DNA of 64,000 nt. Origin: Zeimonas sp046347945. GTDB taxonomy: Bacteria; Pseudomonadota; Gammaproteobacteria; Burkholderiales; Burkholderiaceae_E. The stretch lies in the NCBI GenBank assembly GCA_046347945.1, contig JAXMFB010000003.1:186001-250000 (forward strand), in the 5' to 3' direction. The notes below the pieces were generated by a model. That model saw only the letters and a program-made list of their open reading frames with translations. It was not told the origin of the DNA and searched no databases. The translations under genes and the position numbers were made by a program. Shown piece after piece: positions 7,097 to 15,321 of this stretch. Numbering within the stretch: the stretch's first letter is position 1; every line of letters starts with the position of its first letter.

Positions 7097-9220
7097 ATGC
7101 CCGCCGATGCCCTTGCGCCGCTTGCCGCCGCTGCCCCGTGCAGCACGAGCCGGCGCGCCGTCCCTCGCCCCGATCCGCTCGACGGATTGAATCCCGAGCA
7201 GCGCGCCGCCGCCGGCTTCGGCGAGCCGGGCCCCGATGGCCGCTTCGATTCGCCGCCGCTGCTGATCGTCGCCGGAGCCGGCACCGGCAAGACGGCCACG
7301 CTCGCGCATCGCGTCGCGTACCTGGTGATGCAGGGCGTCGACCCGATGCGGATCCTGCTGCTCACCTTCAGCCGGCGCGCGGCGCAGGAGATGACCCGGC
7401 GCGCCGAGCGGCTGGTGGCCGCGGCGCGCCCCGGCCCGGTTCGCCTGCCGTGGGCCGGCACCTTCCACGCGATCGGCGCGCGCCTGCTGCGCGAGTGCGC
7501 CGACCGCGTCGGGCTCGAAGCGTCGTTCGGCATCCTCGACCGCGGCGACGCGGCCGACCTCGTCGACGTGGTGCGCCACGAGCTCGGCCTGTCCTCGACG
7601 CGCCAGCGCTTCCCGCGCAAGGACACCTGCCTGGCGATCTATTCGCAGCGGGTCAACAGCGGCAGGCCGCTCGAGCGCGTGCTGAACGACGTGTTCCCCT
7701 GGTGCGCCGAATGGCGCGACGAGCTCTCGGCGCTGTTCCGCGGCTACGTCGAGCGCAAGCAGGCCAACGCCGTGCTCGACTACGACGACCTGCTGCTGTG
7801 GTGGCACGCGGCGATGTCGGATCCGACGCTGGCCGCCGAAGTCGGCGCGCGCTTCGATCACGTGCTGGTCGACGAGTACCAGGACACCAATGCGCTGCAG
7901 GCGCAGATCCTGCTGGCGATGAAGCCCGGCGGCCGGGGCCTCGCGGTGGTCGGCGACGACGCGCAGTCGATCTACGCGTTCCGCGCGGCCGACGTCGGCA
8001 ACATCCTCGACTTCCCCGCGAAGTTCGAGCCCCCGGCGCAGCGCATCACGCTCGAACTGAACTACCGGTCGGTGCAGCCGGTGCTCGACGCCGCCAACGC
8101 GCTGATCGCGCAGGCCGCGCGCCAGCACCCGAAGACGCTGCGCGCGCAGCGCGGCGGCGGCGCGCGCCCGCAGCTGGTCACCGTCGTCGACGAGCGTGCG
8201 CAGGCCGACTGGGTCGTCGATGCGGTGCTGCGCCACCGCGAGGCGGCGGTACCGCTGAAGCGGCAGGCGGTGCTGTTCCGCAGCTCGCATCACAGCGCGA
8301 CGCTGGAGATCGAGCTCGCGCGGCGCAACGTCCCGTTCGTCAAGCACGGCGGGCTGAAGTTCCTCGAGGCCGCGCACATCAAGGACCTGCTGTCGGTGTT
8401 GCGCTGGGCGGAGAATCCGCGCAATGCGATCGCCGGCTTTCGCGCGCTGCAGCTGATGAGCGGCGTCGGCCCGGCCACCGCGCAGCGCTGCCTCGACGCG
8501 ATCGGCGGCGCGCCGGCGCGCCTGCGCGAGGCGTTGCGCGGCTTCGCGGCCCCGGCCGCGGCGCGCGAGGAGTGGGACGGCTTCGTCGCATTGATGGCCG
8601 GGCTGCTCGATCCGTCGGCGCGCTGGCCGGCGCAACTCGAGCCGGTGCGCCGCTGGTACCAGCCGCTGCTCGAGCGCCGGCACGACGATGCCGCGGTGCG
8701 CGCCGCCGACCTCGACATGCTGCAGTCGATTGCCGCGCAGTTCGGCACGCGCGAGCGCTTCCTGACCGAGCTGACCCTCGATCCGCCGCAGGCGAGTGGC
8801 GACCTCGCCGGCGATCCGCTTCGCGACGAGGACTACCTGATCCTGTCCACCGTCCATTCGGCCAAGGGCCAGGAGTGGGACGCGGTCTTCGTCATCAACG
8901 TCAACGATGGCAACTTTCCGAACGAGTACGCGACCGGCCGCGCCGAGTCGATCGACGAGGAGCGCAGGCTGCTCTACGTCGCCGTGACGCGCGCACGCGA
9001 CTCGCTGTACCTGCTCGAGCCGCAGCGCTACCACGTCACGCAGCAGCCGCGCTACGGCGACGCCTACGTGCACGGCGCGCGCAGCCGCTTCCTCACCGAT
9101 GCCCTGCTCGAGCGCTTCGACCGGGTCGGCCCGGCGCCCGAGGCCTCGCCGGCCGGGCCGGGCGCCGCATCGGCGGCGCCGAAGGTCGACGTCGCCGCGC
9201 GAATCCGGCAGATGTGGTGA
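7097..9220 (+). CDS. UvrD/Rep-type ATP-dependent DNA helicase
   Basis: Superfamily 1A 3'-5' DNA helicase of 707 residues. Motifs seen in order: Q-motif region LDGLNPEQRAA (28-38), Walker A AGAGTGKT (59-66), motif Ia LLTFSRRAAQEM, Walker B VLVDEYQDTN (about 254-263), motif III VVGDDAQSIYAFR, motif IV LELNYRS, motif V TVHSAKGQEWDAVFV, and motif VI EERRLLYVAVTRARDSLYL. It is close to the UvrD/PcrA/Rep group but shorter than UvrD, so repair or replication restart is likely without a firm assignment. The start gives a short Ala/Pro-rich leader before the Q motif. No operon partner. Confidence 0.9.
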   Translation: MPADALAPLAAAAPCSTSRRAVPRPDPLDGLNPEQRAAAGFGEPGPDGRFDSPPLLIVAGAGTGKTATLAHRVAYLVMQGVDPMRILLLTFSRRAAQEMTRRAERLVAAARPGPVRLPWAGTFHAIGARLLRECADRVGLEASFGILDRGDAADLVDVVRHELGLSSTRQRFPRKDTCLAIYSQRVNSGRPLERVLNDVFPWCAEWRDELSALFRGYVERKQANAVLDYDDLLLWWHAAMSDPTLAAEVGARFDHVLVDEYQDTNALQAQILLAMKPGGRGLAVVGDDAQSIYAFRAADVGNILDFPAKFEPPAQRITLELNYRSVQPVLDAANALIAQAARQHPKTLRAQRGGGARPQLVTVVDERAQADWVVDAVLRHREAAVPLKRQAVLFRSSHHSATLEIELARRNVPFVKHGGLKFLEAAHIKDLLSVLRWAENPRNAIAGFRALQLMSGVGPATAQRCLDAIGGAPARLREALRGFAAPAAAREEWDGFVALMAGLLDPSARWPAQLEPVRRWYQPLLERRHDDAAVRAADLDMLQSIAAQFGTRERFLTELTLDPPQASGDLAGDPLRDEDYLILSTVHSAKGQEWDAVFVINVNDGNFPNEYATGRAESIDEERRLLYVAVTRARDSLYLLEPQRYHVTQQPRYGDAYVHGARSRFLTDALLERFDRVGPAPEASPAGPGAASAAPKVDVAARIRQMW

Positions 9221-9225
9221 GCCCT

Positions 9226-9245
9226 CGTGGCTCGATGGAGCCATG
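9226..9245. terminator. Hairpin after the helicase gene
   Basis: TGGCTC (9228-9233), loop GATG, GAGCCA (9238-9243), extendable by one wobble and one G-C pair, starting five bases past the helicase stop. There is no T-run, so it could be a weak terminator or a 3'-end stabilising hairpin. Confidence 0.35.
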
Positions 9246-9325
9246 ATCCTCCGAGCCATTGCCGGGCGCGCGCCTCCCGAATAGCCTGGAACCCTCGAAC
9301 AGGGTCGATTTGCATTGGGGCGGAG

Positions 9326-10200
9326 ATGAAGCGGGTACTGAAGCTGCTCGGGGCGATCGCGGCGCTGGCCGTCGTGGCGGCAGCGGCGACGATGCTGTGG
9401 GCCTGGAAGGTCTACCGACGAGGCGCTGGCGCATCGCCGCGCACCGCCGTCGATCGACCTCGCGCAGGCAGGTGCGCAACGCGCCGATCGGCGCCGGCGA
9501 GCGGATCGTGCGCGTGCGCAACGGCTGCCCGGATTGCCACGGCGATCCGGTGGCGCGCGCGCGTCGTCGACGATCCGGTCGTCGGCAAGGTCTACGCGCC
9601 GAATCTGACGCCCGCCGGCCTGGGCAAGTGGAGCGACAGCGAGATCGCGGCCGCCATCCGCACGGGGCTGCGGCCCGACGGCAGGCCGTTGGTGATCATG
9701 CCGGCGCACGAATACCAGCACCTCGCGCGCGAGGATCTCGCCGCCTTGATCGCCTACCTGCGCAGCCTGCCCGCCGTCGAGCGCAGCACGCCGCCGGTCG
9801 AGGTCGGCCCGCTGCCCCGCCTGCTGTATGCGCTCGGCAAGTTCCCCGACGCTGCTTCCGGCCGAGACGATCGATCCGTCGCGCGGGTTCGACGAGAAGC
9901 CGTCGAGGCGCCGACCGCGGCGTTCGGTCGTTACCTAGCGTCGGCCTGTGCGTTGGCCGCCACGGGAGCGAGCTCGCGGCGGGCCGATTCCCGGTGCCCC
10001 GCTCGGATTGCCGCGGCCGCGCGCGGATCCGCCTGGGCGCCGACGGGCGCTGAACCTCGACGGATTCGTCCGGACGATGCGCGAAGGCCGCTCGGCCACG
10101 GCCACGCGCTGCGCGCGCCGATGCCGGTCTCGGTGTACCGGAAGATGGACGACATCGAGCTGGCCGCGCTGTGGAAATCTTCCTGTCGACGCTGCACTAG
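9326..10200 (+). pseudogene. Diheme c-type cytochrome, decayed
   Basis: Starts MKRVLKLLGAIAALAVVAAA (exported/anchored), then changes frame several times. The first haem site, CPDCH, is encoded at 9526-9540 in a different frame from the leader. The stretch VVGKVYAPNLTPAGLGKWSDSEI to YLRSLPAVERSTPP is normal cytochrome c sequence. The second haem site reads CVGRH (near 9948-9962) where CVGCH is expected, a substitution that loses a haem-binding cysteine. The tail MPVSVYRKMDDIELAALWK needs one more shift to reach FLSTLH and the stop at 10200. Family members oxidise substrates or pass electrons in the periplasm; this one cannot function. A haem-ligand substitution plus indels suggests true decay. 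Confidence 0.8.
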
Positions 10201-10289
10201 GGTGAACACGCCCCAGGCCGAAGGGGCGCGGCCGGCGCCGGCCGGCACGCTAGACTGTCCGCCGCTGCTCACGCGACGGACCGCCCCAC

Positions 10290-10933
10290 GATGCTCCCCT
10301 GAGACCGATTCCCGCCAGGCCTGGTTCCGACTGTGGGTCAGCCTGCGCTGTCGACGATCAGTGGCTGCGGAATACGTCGTCGTCGTCGTGCTGCCCGCGG
10401 TGCAGGCCGACTTCGGCGTTGCCCGCGGCGGCGCGATCGCTGCCGTACATGGCGACGCTGATCGGCTTCGGCCTGGGCGGCATCCTGATGGGCGGCTCAC
10501 CGATCGCTTCGGCGTCGCGGTGCCGGTGACGACGGGGCCGTGTCGCTGGCGCTCGGCTGCTCTTCGCCGTGGCGTCCGCGCAGAAGCCTGACCGCGTTCG
10601 CGATCGCGCACGGCGTCCTGATCGGCATGCTCGGCAGCCCGGGCGACGTTCAGCCTGCTGGTCGCCGGACATTTCGCTCTGGTCTGCGCGCTGGCGCGGC
10701 ATCGCGGTGGCGATCTGCGCCAGCGTGCGCAACTACCTGGCGGGAACGATCTGGCCGCCGGTCGTCGAGCACTTCGTCGGCACCGTGGGCTGGCGCCAGA
10801 TCTACCTGGGCATCGGCGTGTTCTGCCTGGCGACGATGCGGCGCCGCTGGCGCTGCTGCTGCCGCTGGCGCTGCTGCTGCGGCAGCGTACGCCGGCCGCG
10901 TTGCGCGGCGCGCCCTCGCCGGCGCGGGGCCGG
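10290..10933 (+). pseudogene. MFS transporter remnant
   Basis: About half of a major facilitator superfamily permease is recognisable across three frames: VVVVVLPAVQADFGVARGGA, GFGLGGILMG with TDRFGVAVPV (the family's inter-helix loop), TAFAIAHGVLIGMLGS, GIAVAICASVRNYLAGTIWPPVVEHFVG and GWRQIYLGIGVFCLATM. Both the C-terminal half and a clean start are missing, and the sequence runs into a fragment of fghA at about 10934. It is a truncated pseudogene in the decay tract left of the island. The substrate is unknown. Confidence 0.7.
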
Positions 10934-11084
10934 CACCGTACTACCTGACCAGGCCGGGACGGCACCGAGGTGACCTTCACGATGTAGGCGACCGCGCAGT
11001 GCGTAGCAGCCGAGCTGGGGTTGACGCTGGTCGGTCCCGCCGCCAGTCCACGGCTGCGCCTGCCGGGCGACGATGCGCATTGGC
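10934..11084 (+). pseudogene. Degenerate internal fragment of fghA
   Basis: The bases from about 10934 to 11084 align by eye with 1417-1563 inside the intact fghA. Shared blocks are TACTACCTG, CACCGAG.AGACCTTCA.GATG, and a long match through CCAGTCC to TGCCGGGCGACGATGCGCA. In the intact gene this encodes YYLAGLTCTEETFMMKAG through RLPGDDAHW. Here it contains a TAG and shifts. It has neither start nor end of the gene, and is joined directly to the MFS remnant on the left and to lower-GC sequence on the right. Confidence 0.75.
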
Positions 11085-11436
11085 GTAGGCCCTAGCCGGT
11101 CGACATTCGCGAGGGTTGTTCTGCTGCTTTCGCTGCACCTGCCGTCGGCTGCCGCCTTCGATGCGACACGCGGAATCGGACTGAACGCCTAGGTGGCATT
11201 GATCGCTGCATTTCCCATCAACCGTTGGTCCGCAAGCCAAGTCGCGAGATAGAGGTCCAGCTTGATGCTCACAGCGAACCCATCAAGCCATACCCAAACC
11301 TACGCGACGCGCCGCCCGTTGGTATGGCGCAACCCCCATGGAATCGGCAGTTTCGTATAGCTGGCTATCTTCGGCCACTGGCGCTGTCCGGGCCGAGATC
11401 TTGCGCGCTGCCCAACGGTGGACTTCGTTTGGGCCG

Positions 11437-12537
11437 TCATATGCGAAATGCGCGCATGTCCGTGCTGATGCGCATCACTGCCGTCTCGCCGGTGACGCCT
11501 TGGCCGCCGAGAATCTGCACGCAGCGATCGACCACTCGCCATTCAGCTTCGGAGCAGGCCACCTTCGCGCGGCTGGACTCGAAGTTCGCTTTCTCGCCGC
11601 GATCCAGCAGCCAGGCGGTGTGCCAGATGTGCATGCGGGCCGTGTGCAGGTCGATCTCGTTGTCAGCGAGCATGAAGCCCACGCCTTCGTGCTCGGCAAG
11701 TGGCTTGCCGAACGCGTGGCGCTTGCGCGCGTAGTCGACCGCGATGTCGTGCGCGCGCCGCGCCTGTCCGAGCCAGCGCATGCAGTGCGTGAGCCGGGCG
11801 GGCGCGAGCCGAACCTGGGCGTAACGGAATCCCTGGCCGATCCTTCCCAGCACGTCGTCGCCGCCCACCCGCAGGTTCTCGAACACGAGCACCCCGTGGC
11901 CGCCGGTGAAGCAGCTGTCCATCGTCTGCATGTTGCGCTCCAGCCGGATTCCCGGCTTGTCCATGTCCGTGAGGAACATGGTGGCCGAGCCGTCCTCCAT
12001 GCGCGCCATGACGATGGCATAGTCCGCGCCGTCCGCGCCCGTGATGAACCACTTGCGGCCATTGATCACGTAACTGTCCTCGTCCCGCACGGCCGTTGTC
12101 GCCAGCATTGCAGGATCGGAACCGGCACCGTCCGGCTCGGTCATGGCAAAACATGAGCGCGTGCGCCCCTGCACCTGTGGACGCAGCCAGCGCTCCTTCT
12201 GCGCTGGCGTGGCAACCGCCTCCATGAGGTGGATGTTTCCTTCGTCCGGCGCGTGGATGTTCATGGCGGTCGGGCCGAGACGCGAGTAGCCAGCTTCCTC
12301 GAACACCACGGCCTTGGCCCGATGGTCAAGGCCCAGGCCGCCCATCTCCACTGAAGCGTGCGGCGTCAGCAGGCCTGCGTTGCGAGCGCGCGCTACCAGT
12401 TCGCGGCGCAGGTGCTCACTCGGGCCATGATGTCCTGCCGCGCGGGGGTCATTCTCCAGCGGAGCCACCTGCTCGGCAATGAACTGGCGTGTCCGGTCAC
12501 GCAGCTCGCGCAGGGTGGGGGGCAGATCAAAGTCCAT
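11437..12537 (-). CDS. Acyl-CoA dehydrogenase family protein, C-terminus frameshifted
   Basis: FAD enzyme that introduces a 2,3-double bond into acyl-CoA thioesters. The 366 residues read cleanly from MDFDLPPTLRELRDR. Visible are the FAD-binding CFAMTEPDGAGSDP, INGRKWFITGA, the helical domain DYARKRHAFGKPLAEHEGVGFMLAD and LGGQGVTGETAVMRI. It stops at AFRI, where relatives continue YDGPNEVHRW. That continuation exists in another frame directly downstream, running to a stop at 11283-11285: a lost AT in an ATATAT run (near 11440) explains it. The full gene would be 11283-12537. The missing tail helps hold FAD, so activity is doubtful. It stands alone on the minus strand of the island. Confidence 0.85.
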   Translation of the reverse strand: MDFDLPPTLRELRDRTRQFIAEQVAPLENDPRAAGHHGPSEHLRRELVARARNAGLLTPHASVEMGGLGLDHRAKAVVFEEAGYSRLGPTAMNIHAPDEGNIHLMEAVATPAQKERWLRPQVQGRTRSCFAMTEPDGAGSDPAMLATTAVRDEDSYVINGRKWFITGADGADYAIVMARMEDGSATMFLTDMDKPGIRLERNMQTMDSCFTGGHGVLVFENLRVGGDDVLGRIGQGFRYAQVRLAPARLTHCMRWLGQARRAHDIAVDYARKRHAFGKPLAEHEGVGFMLADNEIDLHTARMHIWHTAWLLDRGEKANFESSRAKVACSEAEWRVVDRCVQILGGQGVTGETAVMRISTDMRAFRI

Positions 12538-12931
12538 GTCGGATCCTCGTGGAATTGCGCCGTGACGAATGAAGCACCTGCTGCCTCGCCCGCTACACCA
12601 TTGGCGACCTGGTGTGCGAGAACGATCAAGTCGATATCGAGGGCTGCCGCAGAAGACCGTCAGACAGTGGTGAGCAGACTGAGGTGCTCAGCGCCCTGGC
12701 CGCCGGGAAATCCGGCGCCGAAAAGCGGCTCGCGCTCCTTCCCAGGAGCCGCCTTCGCCGGAACACCAGTTGTGCAACGGGCGGACCTGCCGGAGGCTTC
12801 CATCCAGTCAGAGATCACTCCACCGGAATTCCGGACGGCTGGAGATACTGGAGCGGATCCTTGAATCGACATGTCGCTGATGTGAATCAACGCGGGAAGA
12901 GCCGGATACCGAGCATATTATTATCGAATAG
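12538..12931. other. Intergenic stretch, no gene recognised
   Basis: This 394-base gap separates the divergent acyl-CoA dehydrogenase and sulfurtransferase genes. Short open frames on both strands have no recognisable motifs or ribosome sites. An A/T-rich stretch with TATTAT (12916-12921) just before the sulfurtransferase start resembles a -10 element, but no matching -35 is evident. Confidence 0.4.
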
Positions 12932-13819
12932 ATGGGGAGTCGACATCACATGACTCGAGCGCGGCACGATCCTGCTTTCCCTCCAATCGTCTCTGTGGAC
13001 TGGCTCATCGAACGGTTCGATAGCGAGCGAATTCAGCTGATCGACACATCGTGGAACATGTCAAGTGACGGTCGTCCCCACCACGATGTCTTCCTTGATG
13101 AACATATCGCCGGAGCAGTGCACTTCGATGTCAATGTGATCGCCGCGCCAAGTCGCAGCCCACCTCATCGCATGATGCCAGATCCCGAGCTTTTCGCCAG
13201 GCTCGTCGGCCAGTTGGGGATCGATCCCGAAGCCACGCTCGTCTTCTATGACAATGCGGGCCTCTATACTGCGGCGCGCGCGTGGTGGATGTTCCGTGGG
13301 TCCGGGCACGTCCGCTCGGCGGTGCTGGACGGTGGACTGCCAGCCTGGAAAGTGGCGGGTGGCAAGATCGAAAAAGGCGTCGAGCGAATCTGCACGCCGA
13401 CTCGATGGCCGGTTCCGACCACACGTCCCACCGTACGCACATGGCGGGAAGTCCTCGACAACATCACGAGCGGCATTGAACAACTCGTCGATGCTCGGCC
13501 TCCTGAGCAGTACAACGGCGACACGTCGTTTCGATATCCCGGTGTCCGGCCTGGGCATATTCCCGGATCCATCAACGTCTCGCAACGGAATCTGCGTAAC
13601 GCTGACAATATCTTCCTGAGTGTCGAGGAAATGCGAAATATTTTCGCGAATCATGGAATAGATCTCACAAGACCGATCATCGCCACGTGTGGATCCGGAA
13701 TCACCGCATGCATCATTGCCCTTGCCTGCGAGGTGATCGGCCAGGGAAGGGTTGCGATCTATGACGGGTCGTGGGAGGAATGGGGCGGCCGACTTGATCT
13801 TCCCGCGGAACTGGACTGA
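12932..13819 (+). CDS. Sulfurtransferase (tandem rhodanese domains)
   Basis: Thiosulfate/3-mercaptopyruvate sulfurtransferase-type protein of 295 residues. The inactive N-terminal rhodanese domain (about 18-145) contains HIAGAVHFDVN and LVFYDNAGLYTAARAWWMFR. The catalytic C-terminal domain (about 160-290) contains VDARPPEQYNGD, GHIPGSINV and the active loop CGSGITA. A CGSG[VI]TA loop is nearer to mercaptopyruvate sulfurtransferases than to CRKGVTA-type rhodaneses. The start may be 12932 or the ATG at 12950 (MTRARHDP), which better fits family length. It lies in the island, divergent from the acyl-CoA dehydrogenase. Confidence 0.85.
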   Translation: MGSRHHMTRARHDPAFPPIVSVDWLIERFDSERIQLIDTSWNMSSDGRPHHDVFLDEHIAGAVHFDVNVIAAPSRSPPHRMMPDPELFARLVGQLGIDPEATLVFYDNAGLYTAARAWWMFRGSGHVRSAVLDGGLPAWKVAGGKIEKGVERICTPTRWPVPTTRPTVRTWREVLDNITSGIEQLVDARPPEQYNGDTSFRYPGVRPGHIPGSINVSQRNLRNADNIFLSVEEMRNIFANHGIDLTRPIIATCGSGITACIIALACEVIGQGRVAIYDGSWEEWGGRLDLPAELD

Positions 13820-14028
13820 GGTCGACTGCCAGGCTGGAATCGGTGTGTCCTGCATCGGCGCGCTCTTTACCTGCCCGATGATCACGACCAGCGGCATGCC
13901 GAGTTCCGCCTGTTCGATCGTTCCGACGATCCGCTTGATTCAGATGCGCCTGCGTCTTGCGACACAGACTCCACATGATCCCCGGTGTCGGCCGGCCACT
14001 GCTCCGGAAGTCCCCTGTGAGCCGATCC

Positions 14029-14808
14029 TTACCCGAGCGTGCCCATAGTGAAGTTGGCGTGGTCGTGGAAGGGCAGAACGTGGTCGCCCGCGTTCATGAT
14101 GCGGATCATGCTGTCGTAGACCTGAATCGGATCTATGTGTGAGCCCGTCGGAATGACAGGCAACCCCGTGGACCTCTTCGTCTCCTCGGACGGATAGAAA
14201 TTCTCCCGGATGGTGCACATGCCGGCGATCACGTAGCGGCCGTCCTTCGTATCGACGACTACCGACTGCCCTCCGGGGCTATGGCCAGGCGTGTAGATCA
14301 GGTCCAGTCCCTTTGTCACGTGGTAGTCACCGTCCAGAAACTGGAGATTTCGCTTCGCGATCTCCTCGTAGATGTAGCCCGGAGCATAGGTACCCTTGAA
14401 CAGGGGGTGGATGGGCAGCTTGGCCCATTCGGTGCGCTGAAGCAGGATCTTCGACTTCTTGAAGTGTCGCGTATTCATGCAGTGGTCCCAGTCAACGTGG
14501 GTCTGCAGCACCAGATCAATGTCGTCGAACGTCAGGCCCCGCTCCTTCAAGTGCTCGTCCAGCGGTTTGATCTCCTCCACGTCCGAGAACTTCTCGCCGG
14601 CGTACATCAGCGGACCACCTTGGCGGATGTGGGTTCGGTAGTCTTCCGCGCTGCATCCCGTATCGACCAAGGCCGTGAGACCGCTCCCCTGAATCAGCCA
14701 GGTTGTGTAGGGGATATCAACCTTCTCTCCGCAGCCGTGCATGTAGGTGAAGCGGCTCTTCTCGCGCTGCGGCCCTTTGGCCACGACCATGGGTGTAATG
14801 GTGAACAT
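14029..14808 (-). CDS. N-acyl homoserine lactonase family metallo-hydrolase
   Basis: Metallo-beta-lactamase-fold hydrolase of 259 residues resembling AhlD/AttM-type lactonases, which open the lactone ring of acyl-homoserine lactones. Metal-site elements are THVDWDHCMN (about 104-113), TPGHSPGGQS (about 174-183), and the C-terminal His of LPFHDHANF. The D/G position normally written as GD reads AGMC here, so one metal ligand may be replaced. The N-terminus MFTITPMVVAKGPQREKSRF has no signal peptide. It could equally hydrolyse another lactone generated by the island's catabolic pathway. Single gene on the minus strand. Confidence 0.78.
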   Translation of the reverse strand: MFTITPMVVAKGPQREKSRFTYMHGCGEKVDIPYTTWLIQGSGLTALVDTGCSAEDYRTHIRQGGPLMYAGEKFSDVEEIKPLDEHLKERGLTFDDIDLVLQTHVDWDHCMNTRHFKKSKILLQRTEWAKLPIHPLFKGTYAPGYIYEEIAKRNLQFLDGDYHVTKGLDLIYTPGHSPGGQSVVVDTKDGRYVIAGMCTIRENFYPSEETKRSTGLPVIPTGSHIDPIQVYDSMIRIMNAGDHVLPFHDHANFTMGTLG

Positions 14809-14838
14809 GATGAGTCCTTGTCGTCCAAAAAACGCTGC

Positions 14839-14854
14839 GACGGCTCACGCCGTC
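14839..14854 (-). terminator. Hairpin with downstream T-run in the lactonase leader
   Basis: GACGGC, loop, GCCGTC forms a six-pair hairpin. On the minus strand it is followed, after six bases, by TTTTTT (14832-14827), about 20 bases before the lactonase start. It could be an intrinsic terminator or attenuator in the 5' leader; the gap between stem and T-run weakens the call. Confidence 0.35.
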
Positions 14855-15151
14855 TTGCGTGGTGCTGCAATCGATCGATGAAGCAAACCGCTTCGCCCGT
14901 TCGATTCGTCAAGCTGGCCGCCGATCCGCAGATACCTCTCGCCGCGCATCCTGCCCCAGGTACGGATCGAAATTGTGGGCCTCAGTACACCGGAAGTCAA
15001 TACAGAGAATACGGAATTCTGGATTCTCAAGATGGACTGCGAGGGATCGGCACCGACAGTCAGGGTCGCCTCACGTCATCGAGGTCGCCTCGTTCTGCGA
15101 CCGGCATCTCCCCGCCCTTAAGTCACGTCAAGGAATCCGATGTTCGATATA

Positions 15152-15180
15152 TTGACCATCGGAGGAATTGAGCCTATAAA
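15152..15180 (+). promoter_or_regulatory. Sigma-70-type promoter for the island ABC operon
   Basis: TTGACC (15152-15157) and TATAAA (15175-15180) are separated by exactly 17 bases. It is 142 bases upstream of the substrate-binding protein start and is the best vegetative promoter seen in the window. The remainder of the 513-base gap 14809-15321 shows no gene. Confidence 0.7.
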
Positions 15181-15321
15181 CGCGCAGGAGGTGGGGAGAT
15201 ACACATCGAGTGGCCACCCAACTTCCGCACGAGACTGTCGCGCCGGACGAATGACGGGTGCGTCGACGTGGAGGGTGGGCGGTCACTGGACGGAAAACCC
15301 TTGCAGGGGGAGACGACTGGC

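Noticed and set aside
12358..12953. Two overlapping plus-strand frames before the sulfurtransferase
   Set aside because: No family resemblance, no ribosome site and poor codon pattern; treated as intergenic.
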